From: Anaerolineales bacterium
GTDB taxonomy: Bacteria > Chloroflexota > Anaerolineae > Anaerolineales > Villigracilaceae
DNA length: 11,344 nt
Direction: 5' to 3'
Assembly: GCA_016789485.1 (NCBI GenBank)
Contig: JAEURE010000056.1
Coordinates: 1-11,344, forward strand
The position numbers were made by a program, and so were the translations under genes. Position 1 is the stretch's first letter. Every line of letters starts with the position of its first letter. Below are positions 1-5,373 of this stretch, one piece after another. The notes beneath the pieces were generated by a model. It did not search any database. It saw only the letters and a list, made by a program, of their open reading frames with translations, and was not told the origin of the DNA.

Positions 1-523
1 TAGGCAATAGGTTGGCTGTCCCCCGTGCTATGGCTTCTATAATAAGTGTGTCAACAGAGAGAGGGAGGTGGTAGCCATGTTGCTCGGTGTGACCAATCGG
101 AATAAGGATTACTTTTCCTCGTTCACTGTCAGGTGGAAGGAAAGTTTGTGCCTGACTCATTGATAAATGGGGTTGGCGAAGGAAGTCAGATGATAAATGA
201 TTGAGGAATGTACTTTGCGGGTCAATACCTTGCGGTGCAAGGCAATATACTCTTGTAAATCCATCGTCGCGGAGACTATCCAATAAATTTGCGAGATACT
301 GAAAGAAGATCGGTTCTGGGAGTTCCAATCCGCTGCCGCGCCAGCCAAAGGGAAAGACTGGCAGGAGACCGATTTGGGGAGGGTTGCTCAGTTGCTCTGT
401 GAGCAGATCAAGGTTATATCCTGAGCCGAGCGGAAGCACCAGCGGCGTATCTCGTGGGAGTTCCGCAACAGCATCCCAGGTCAGTTCATCGTATTTGAAA
501 ATACTATGTTTGCGTGTAGTCAA
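1..523 (-). CDS. Creatininase-family amidohydrolase, two-domain form, 3' end cut by the window edge
   Basis: The frame read down from the TTG at 523 is open for 174 codons to the edge and lacks a stop, so the protein is partial. Residues 137-174 match the start of a creatininase (creatinine amidohydrolase) domain: GHTEQHGYHLPLSVDT holds E147, H149 and D158, with the spacing of the E34/H36/D45 metal ligands of Pseudomonas creatininase. Residues 14-115 look like an earlier, compressed copy: LTWDAVAEL, then LPLGS at 30-34, PVFPFG at 55-60, and DDGFTRVYCLAPQG at 86-99. In this copy the metal-binding stretch is replaced by GSGYNLD, and the family's GHGGN loop by PQGID, so it is probably non-catalytic. 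Family members are metal-dependent amidases acting on creatinine or other cyclic or formamide-type substrates; the substrate here cannot be told. The TTG start is chosen from AGGAG six bases upstream (530-534). The gene follows the S9 peptidase stop by 20 bases, so the two are probably co-transcribed. Confidence 0.8.
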   Translation of the reverse strand, partial: MTTRKHSIFKYDELTWDAVAELPRDTPLVLPLGSGYNLDLLTEQLSNPPQIGLLPVFPFGWRGSGLELPEPIFFQYLANLLDSLRDDGFTRVYCLAPQGIDPQSTFLNHLSSDFLRQPHLSMSQAQTFLPPDSERGKVILIPIGHTEQHGYHLPLSVDTLIIEAIARGTANLLP

Positions 524-529
524 TTAATA

Positions 530-534
530 CTCCT
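530..534 (-). promoter_or_regulatory. Ribosome binding site deciding the TTG start of the creatininase-like gene
   Basis: On the minus strand AGGAG is followed by six bases (TATTAA) and then TTG at 523-521. The nearest ATG (540-538) reads only six codons before a TGA that overlaps the TTG region, so it cannot start this gene. TTG is therefore the best-supported start. Confidence 0.65.
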
Positions 535-543
535 ATTCATTTT

Positions 544-2412
544 TTACTTCAAAACATATTTCTTTGGAAGCAAATACCAATCCAAAAATCTTTCCATGCG
601 TTCAAACACATCAAAAAGATTTTCGCGCCTTAAGAAGCCATGCGGTTCGTCATCGTAAGTTTTATATTCAAAGGTCTTCCCTTCGCGGCGCAATGCTTCT
701 ACCCATTCTTCGCTGGCTTCAGGCGGGACGATGGTATCAAGCAAGCCGTGCAAAATCAAAACAGGTTTTTGAATGTTCCTCACCTCGGCAATGGGGGAGC
801 CCTTGAGATATGTTTGAAGATTGTCCGCGGGATGCCCTAAAAATATTTCGGTATAGAGGCGCAGACGTTTTTCGCATTGCGCCCACGAACTCACTAGATT
901 CGAGTCGCCATATTTTGCTACTCCGCATGCAAATAGATATTCCGGGTCGCGGGACAGGGAACAAGCTGTCATGTATCCACCATAGCTGCCGCCTGTTATT
1001 CCAATTCGATCTGGCTTTATATCTTTTATGCTGCGCAAGTATTTTGCACCATGTAAACAGTCCTGGGTATCACCGACGCCCCAATCATTGTAATTGGCAC
1101 GTTCGAAATCCTTGCCATATCCCGTGGAGCCGCGATAGTTTGGTGCGAGATATGTGTAGCCTTTGGCAACAAAGTATTGAGCAATATCGTCCCAGGCAAA
1201 GCCATATTGGTCCTTCGGTCCTCCGTGCGGATATAAAATTGCCGCTCCATTCGATTTTTCAGGACGATATAAATATGCGGGGATCTCCAAGCCATCATAG
1301 CTTTTGTAGGAAATCACCTCAGGAACGACAAATTTATTTTTCTGCAACGCGGGTGGATTGGAGAATGTAAGCTGTGTTGTTTGTTTGATTTTCAAATCCA
1401 TGCGATAAATGTCAGGAGGCGCAACGGGGCTTTCGAACTCAAATGTAATATATGATTCGTCTTTCGCCCAATTTGGGTTGGAATGAATCCCCACTTCGCT
1501 TCGCACCGTGGACATTGAGCCTGATTCTGTGTCGATGAGCATTAACTCGAACGAGCCGTTTTTATTAACCACCGCAAGGATTTCTTTTCCAGAAGGTGAC
1601 CATTCATATTGGAAGATATCCTGGTCTGCTTTAGTGAGCTGGTGCAGTCCTTCTCCGTTTGGTTTGATGAGATACAGCTCTTCGTGTTGAGTCTCCTGGG
1701 CAATGAAGGAAACCCACTCTCCATTCGGCGACCATTTGGGCGAGATGGCCCGCACAGAAGGTTTGCCATATAAAGTGATCTGCTTGCCCGTTGCGATTTC
1801 AAGCAACACAATATCGAGCCGATTCAAGTCATCAAAGCGGCGCAGATTGAAGAGAATGAATTTCCCATCGGGAGAGGGACGGGCGTCCCAGTGATCACCA
1901 ATTGTGTCTGTGGTTAATGCGCGCGGCCAGGAACCTTCGCGGTCTGTCAGTAAAAGTTGATCTGTGTCGTAACGTTCGACTGTAACGATCAAGCCGTTTG
2001 AGTCGGGCATCCAGCGCGGACCGCTTGCCGCGACGGCGAAGTCAGTGATCCTTTTGGGCAGCCCGCCATCGTGCGGGACAATGTGCACATGTCCCTTGAT
2101 ACCAAATGCCAGCCATTTTCCGTCAGGCGACCATTCTGGAGTTTCATCATCCCAGTATGCCGCCAGCGCACGCTCGGTGGTAATGCGCGAGAGCCAGCTT
2201 CCTTTGGCTGACATGGTGTAGACATCAGAATGGGTCTCGCCATCCTTGATGCAGGCAATTTGTCCCTGAGATGAAAGCGAGTGAGAGCGAATCCGTTCAA
2301 GGGAAGTTAGAAGCGAGAGGTCCAATCCAGGGGGAGAGCTGAGGTCAGTACGTTTGAGTGCAGGCCAGCCGTTCCGTTCATATTTTTCGGTGAGTTTGAT
2401 GGGATTTTCCAT
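544..2412 (-). CDS. S9 family peptidase (prolyl-oligopeptidase / acylaminoacyl-peptidase type)
   Basis: The 622-residue protein has the two-part architecture of the S9 serine peptidases. Residues about 40-350 form a TolB/PD40-type beta-propeller, with repeats such as WSPDGKWLAF (94-103), PSPDGKFILF (179-188), WSPNGEWVSF (227-236) and WSPSGKEILA (271-280). Residues about 365-615 form the alpha/beta-hydrolase domain: HGGP at 396-399 (oxyanion region), nucleophile S476 in GGSYGGY (474-480), D559 in HGLLDT, and H591 in DEPHGF. The triad is intact and the length fits the family. No signal peptide or membrane segment is seen, so it should be cytoplasmic and cut short peptides that fit past the propeller; bond specificity cannot be read. 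The start ATG (2412-2410) has AAGGAAGG upstream on its strand, with about ten bases between. It is transcribed away from the peptide transporter and leads the creatininase-like gene, so a role in breaking down imported peptides is a reasonable inference. Confidence 0.93.
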   Translation of the reverse strand: MENPIKLTEKYERNGWPALKRTDLSSPPGLDLSLLTSLERIRSHSLSSQGQIACIKDGETHSDVYTMSAKGSWLSRITTERALAAYWDDETPEWSPDGKWLAFGIKGHVHIVPHDGGLPKRITDFAVAASGPRWMPDSNGLIVTVERYDTDQLLLTDREGSWPRALTTDTIGDHWDARPSPDGKFILFNLRRFDDLNRLDIVLLEIATGKQITLYGKPSVRAISPKWSPNGEWVSFIAQETQHEELYLIKPNGEGLHQLTKADQDIFQYEWSPSGKEILAVVNKNGSFELMLIDTESGSMSTVRSEVGIHSNPNWAKDESYITFEFESPVAPPDIYRMDLKIKQTTQLTFSNPPALQKNKFVVPEVISYKSYDGLEIPAYLYRPEKSNGAAILYPHGGPKDQYGFAWDDIAQYFVAKGYTYLAPNYRGSTGYGKDFERANYNDWGVGDTQDCLHGAKYLRSIKDIKPDRIGITGGSYGGYMTACSLSRDPEYLFACGVAKYGDSNLVSSWAQCEKRLRLYTEIFLGHPADNLQTYLKGSPIAEVRNIQKPVLILHGLLDTIVPPEASEEWVEALRREGKTFEYKTYDDEPHGFLRRENLFDVFERMERFLDWYLLPKKYVLK

Positions 2413-2574
2413 TGGAGCGAGACCTTCCTTTTACCCAATTTTACCGCCGTGTTATTGGATTGCAGTTTTCGTTTGGCAAAGAATTAACTTTCGATAAATC
2501 ACAAATTACAGTAAAATTCTACTTTAGGTAGATGTTAATGCGTCCTAAACGTTATTCCCTTGGGAAGTGATGTA

Positions 2575-2607
2575 ATGCGCCATGCTGCAGTTTCTGTCAT
2601 GGCGCAT
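2575..2607 (+). repeat. Perfect 10-bp inverted repeat in the leader of the transporter operon
   Basis: ATGCGCCATG at 2575-2584 is matched exactly by its reverse complement CATGGCGCAT at 2598-2607, with a 13-base spacer containing the palindrome CTGCAG. It ends 25 bases before the GGAGG of the binding-protein gene. The bases after it (GTTGTTTTAAG) are only weakly T-rich, so it is a poor intrinsic terminator. It may be a leader hairpin (attenuation or mRNA protection) or a repressor operator. Confidence 0.5.
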
Positions 2608-2632
2608 GTTGTTTTAAGAAAATATTGTCAAC

Positions 2633-2637
2633 GGAGG
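2633..2637 (+). promoter_or_regulatory. Ribosome binding site of the solute-binding protein gene
   Basis: GGAGG lies eight bases before the ATG at 2646. An in-frame TTG at 2625 would put this site inside the coding region and add seven residues ahead of the signal peptide, so the ATG is the better start. Confidence 0.8.
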
Positions 2638-2645
2638 ATGATACT

Positions 2646-4274
2646 ATGAAACGGAAGGCGCTTTATATATTTTTGTTGTTTGCACTGCTTCTTTCTGCAT
2701 GTGGAGGAGGCGGGCAAGCTGCAGTGGTCCGCATAGGTTGGGCCGGCAGTCCAGATACATTAAATCCGGGCATGGCGATCCTGACGGAGGCTTATACAGT
2801 CTTCGAACTTGTATACGATTCCATGTATGACCTCAACCTGGACGGGTCATTTACCCTAAGCCTGGCAGAGAGCGTGGATGTCTCTGACGATGGTTTGGTG
2901 TATACCTATAAAATCCGCGACGGCATCAAATGGCATGATGGCGAGGATCTGACCGCCGAGGATATTGCATATACTTATAACCTTTATAAAGACACCCCAG
3001 AATATCCATACCTGAATGGATATTACACGCCGTACTTCGACTCCATCGTAGCCAATGGAAATGAAGTGGTTTTGACGCTTACTGAAGCTATTCCAAATAT
3101 CGAAAGTCAGCTTGTTTTCCTGTATGTGCTGCCCAAGCATATTTGGGAAAATGAAAACAAACTTGAATTTGAGAATACTGCCATGATTGGCTCCGGTCCA
3201 TTTAAGATGGCGGAATATGTTCAGAATGAGTTTGTCCGCCTGACCGCAAACAAGGAATATTTCTCAACTCCACCGAAAATTGACGAAGTGGTCTTTCAAA
3301 CTTTTGAAAATCAGGACGCACTTGTGCAAGCGATCAAGACCGGTCAACTGGACATGGTGACCGAAATGCCGAATACTGCCGCTGAAACATTAAAAGCCGA
3401 AGACAATGTTGAAGTGGTTGTTGGCGCGCCGCTTGCTCCCGGTGTGACCGATATTATTTTCAATCAAGTTGACCCTGAAAATTGCCCCACAGATGCAGGC
3501 GGTCTTTGCACGGGGCATCCCGCCCTGCGGGATCGGAACGTCCGCCTCGCAATGGCACATGCCACAGACAAGCAAAAGCTGATCGATCTGATTCTGCTTG
3601 GTTTGGGCAATCCCGGCTTGACGCTAATCCCGGATGGCCTCGGTGTTTGGTACAACGACTCTATTCAGGATTACGAATTTGATGTTGCTAAAGCCAACCA
3701 GATTCTTGACGATGCAGGCTATGCAGACGCGAACGGTGATGGTGTCCGCGAATTACCGGACGGCTCAAGGCCTTTAACCTTCCGCCTGAACTGGCCAAGT
3801 GACAGTATCAACGCCCCACGCATGGCAGAACTGTTAAGTGAAATGTGGGCTGAAATTGGAATTACACTGGAGCTCCAAGCTGTAGACCCCGATGCTTTGA
3901 CCGCTCAGTGCTGCCCGGCGTTTGATTTTGATATCATGATCTGGGGCTGGGCATCTGACCCTGACCCAAGCGCTTTGCTGTATGTGTACACAACGGAAGC
4001 AATTCCATCTGGTTCGAGTGAAACCGGCTACTCCAACCCTGCATACGATGAATTGTATGCCAAGCAGCAAACTACGTTGGATTTTGAGGCCCGCAAAGAT
4101 ATGGTCTGGGATATGCAGAAGATCGTCCATGACGATGTTGTGTACATCATTCCGTTCTATGACGCCAACGTACAGGCATATCGTACGGATCGCTTTACCG
4201 GCTGGATCACTGACCAGGCCAAGGTTGAACTTTCTGATGTTACTTCCCTGCTCGTGATCGAACCAGTTAAGTAG
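2646..4274 (+). CDS. Family 5 extracellular solute-binding lipoprotein (peptide/oligopeptide ABC transporter)
   Basis: This is the binding component of a Dpp/Opp-type importer. The 542-residue protein opens with MKRK, a hydrophobic stretch, and a lipobox LSAC with C19 as the lipidated residue, followed by a glycine run, so it should be membrane-anchored outside the cytoplasm. The SBP_bac_5 fold is shown by GSPDTLNPG near residues 34-42, the YKIRDGIKWHDGEDLTAEDI stretch near 88-107, GSGPFKM near 182-188, RNVRLAMAHATDK near 297-309, and a closing region with the aromatic IIPFYDANVQAY near 501-512. DANGDGVRE near 361-369 resembles a calcium-binding loop often seen in this family. C280 and C288 frame a short insert, and C422-C423 are adjacent, which suggests disulfides in an oxidising compartment. 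It leads the transporter operon and is separated from the permease by a strong hairpin. Family 5 proteins bind dipeptides, oligopeptides, nickel or sometimes oligosaccharides; peptides are favoured here only from context. Confidence 0.93.
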   Translation: MKRKALYIFLLFALLLSACGGGGQAAVVRIGWAGSPDTLNPGMAILTEAYTVFELVYDSMYDLNLDGSFTLSLAESVDVSDDGLVYTYKIRDGIKWHDGEDLTAEDIAYTYNLYKDTPEYPYLNGYYTPYFDSIVANGNEVVLTLTEAIPNIESQLVFLYVLPKHIWENENKLEFENTAMIGSGPFKMAEYVQNEFVRLTANKEYFSTPPKIDEVVFQTFENQDALVQAIKTGQLDMVTEMPNTAAETLKAEDNVEVVVGAPLAPGVTDIIFNQVDPENCPTDAGGLCTGHPALRDRNVRLAMAHATDKQKLIDLILLGLGNPGLTLIPDGLGVWYNDSIQDYEFDVAKANQILDDAGYADANGDGVRELPDGSRPLTFRLNWPSDSINAPRMAELLSEMWAEIGITLELQAVDPDALTAQCCPAFDFDIMIWGWASDPDPSALLYVYTTEAIPSGSSETGYSNPAYDELYAKQQTTLDFEARKDMVWDMQKIVHDDVVYIIPFYDANVQAYRTDRFTGWITDQAKVELSDVTSLLVIEPVK

Positions 4275-4281
4275 CTATCTT

Positions 4282-4319
4282 ATTTTGGATGCGGAGGAGA
4301 GTTCCTCCGCATCCAAAAT
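4282..4319 (+). terminator. Strong 17-bp intercistronic hairpin (attenuator or mRNA-stabilising element)
   Basis: Bases 4282-4298 and 4303-4319 are perfectly complementary over 17 pairs with a four-base loop GAGT. The hairpin begins seven bases after the binding-protein stop codon (4272-4274). The stem begins ATTTTGGATGCGG and ends CCGCATCCAAAAT. Only TT follows the stem, so termination is likely partial at best. Such hairpins between binding-protein and permease genes commonly keep the upstream message abundant by slowing 3' decay and reducing readthrough. The stem ends 11 bases before the permease AAGGAG site, so it does not mask it. Confidence 0.8.
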
Positions 4320-4330
4320 TTCAAGTATTG

Positions 4331-4336
4331 AAGGAG
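4331..4336 (+). promoter_or_regulatory. Ribosome binding site deciding the TTG start of the first permease
   Basis: AAGGAG lies six bases before the in-frame TTG at 4343. An upstream in-frame ATG at 4289 lies inside the hairpin stem and would add an 18-residue charged, proline-rich tail, so it is very unlikely to be used. Confidence 0.75.
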
Positions 4337-4342
4337 AGTGCC

Positions 4343-5371
4343 TTGAATCGAACTCGTGCCTTTCTTAAAAAAACAGCCTGGGCATTATTCACGATTATTT
4401 TTGTAATCATCCTGAATTTTTTTCTTTTTCGCGTTTTGCCGGGTGACCCGGCCCGGGCAGGCATTCGTGACCCGCGTTTAAAAAAGGAAGCGATTGAGAT
4501 GCTGCGCGTCCGTTTCGGGCTCGATAAGCCAGTCATCAATTGTTTCGAATCTTTAAACCCGATACAGGTTGGCAGCTGCGCGGTCAATCCCTTCGATACC
4601 CAATTCTTTATCTATGTGCGCAACCTTGTTCAGGGCGAACTTGGAATCAGTTATCATACCAATCGCCCCGTGACAGACATCCTTGCCGAGCGATTGTGGA
4701 ATACTGTTTTGCTGATCGGCGCAGGACAAATCCTTTCCATTATTTTTGGCGTGGCTCTGGGCATCTTTGCGGCCTGGAAGGCGCGCACGTCCATCGATTA
4801 TTTAGCCGTTGGCTCCAGCCTGGTTGCGTGGAGTCTGCCGACATTCTGGCTTGGAATTATTTTGCTTTTTTGGGGAAGCGCGCACGGGTTTCCTTTGGCT
4901 GGCAAAGCCACTCCAGGGATGAGCTCCATGCCTTTGTTGCAGCAGTGGGGAGATATCGCCCGCCACATGTTTTTGCCTACATTGACATATACCATCGTCT
5001 ACATGGGTGAATATACATTGATCATGCGCTCCAGTTTAATGGATGTTCTTTCTGAGGATTATATTTTGACGGCAAAGGCTAAAGGATTGAACGCCTTCCA
5101 GATCCTGAAAGATCACGCACTAAAAAATGCCATGCTTCCATTGGTTACGGTCATTGCCATTAATTTGGGTTTTACTGTGGCGGGTGCAATTCAGATTGAA
5201 GCGGTCTTCTCCTGGCCGGGTCTGGGCAGCGCCATTTATGAGGCAGTTGTCCGCCGAGATTTCCCGGTGCTGCAAGGGGCGTTCCTCTTGATCGCCGTTG
5301 CGGTGATCCTTGCCAATCTTATCGCAGACCTTACTTATAATTTCCTCGATCCACGCGTTCAAACGGAGTAG
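4343..5371 (+). CDS. Peptide ABC transporter permease, DppB/OppB type
   Basis: The 342-residue membrane protein forms one of the two channel subunits. It has a first membrane helix at about residues 13-32, the family stretch RVLPGDPAR at 30-38, then an outside loop, followed by the five-helix core typical of binding-protein-dependent permeases. The cytoplasmic EAA-type coupling loop is at about 238-268 (EDYILTAKAKGL, then LKNAMLPLV), and the C-terminus NFLDPRV is standard. The loop after GLDKP (about 58-62) carries some 25 extra residues with C67 and C79 before the usual FIYVRNLVQGELG stretch; the pair could form an extracytoplasmic disulfide. Translation probably starts at TTG 4343. The stop at 5369-5371 lies two bases before the next start, and the next gene's ribosome site (GGAG, 5365-5368) sits inside this gene's end, pointing to translational coupling. 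Confidence 0.93.
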   Translation: MNRTRAFLKKTAWALFTIIFVIILNFFLFRVLPGDPARAGIRDPRLKKEAIEMLRVRFGLDKPVINCFESLNPIQVGSCAVNPFDTQFFIYVRNLVQGELGISYHTNRPVTDILAERLWNTVLLIGAGQILSIIFGVALGIFAAWKARTSIDYLAVGSSLVAWSLPTFWLGIILLFWGSAHGFPLAGKATPGMSSMPLLQQWGDIARHMFLPTLTYTIVYMGEYTLIMRSSLMDVLSEDYILTAKAKGLNAFQILKDHALKNAMLPLVTVIAINLGFTVAGAIQIEAVFSWPGLGSAIYEAVVRRDFPVLQGAFLLIAVAVILANLIADLTYNFLDPRVQTE

Positions 5372-5373
5372 CA

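Larger units (their letters stand above)
2413..2645. promoter_or_regulatory. Divergent intergenic region between the S9 peptidase and transporter operons
   Basis: This 233-base gap separates two diverging genes and must hold promoters for both strands. It is AT-rich in its middle (about 2470-2520). I could not pick a convincing -35/-10 pair on either strand: plus-strand TTAACT (2484-2489) with TACAGT (2507-2512) at 17-base spacing, and minus-strand TTGCCA (2479-2474) with AATAAC 17 bases on, are weak candidates only. The right half has three inverted repeats: TTTAGG/CCTAAA (2523-2528 and 2544-2549), TTCCC-TT-GGGAA (2555-2566), and a ten-base stem at 2575-2607 listed separately. These could be operators or leader-RNA structure. 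No small gene is supported. Confidence 0.6.

Noticed and set aside
157..348. Short minus-strand reading frame of 63 residues inside the first gene
   Set aside because: It is out of frame with the creatininase-like gene, whose frame is open across the same stretch and carries the family motifs.
810..1370. Plus-strand open frame of 186 residues opposite the S9 peptidase
   Set aside because: It lies wholly inside a gene with strong catalytic motifs on the other strand, is rich in Cys, His and Arg, and resembles no family; it is an antisense shadow.
2575..2620. Intrinsic terminator reading toward the transporter
   Set aside because: The stem is only ten pairs with a 13-base loop and is followed by an interrupted T stretch; a regulatory hairpin or operator is more likely.
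2625..2645. TTG start at 2625 for the binding protein
   Set aside because: It would place the GGAGG site inside the coding region and add acidic residues before the lipoprotein signal; ATG 2646 is better.
4289..4342. Upstream ATG start for the DppB-type permease
   Set aside because: The ATG is inside the 17-bp hairpin, has no usable ribosome site, and adds a charged, proline-rich tail; TTG 4343 has AAGGAG six bases ahead.
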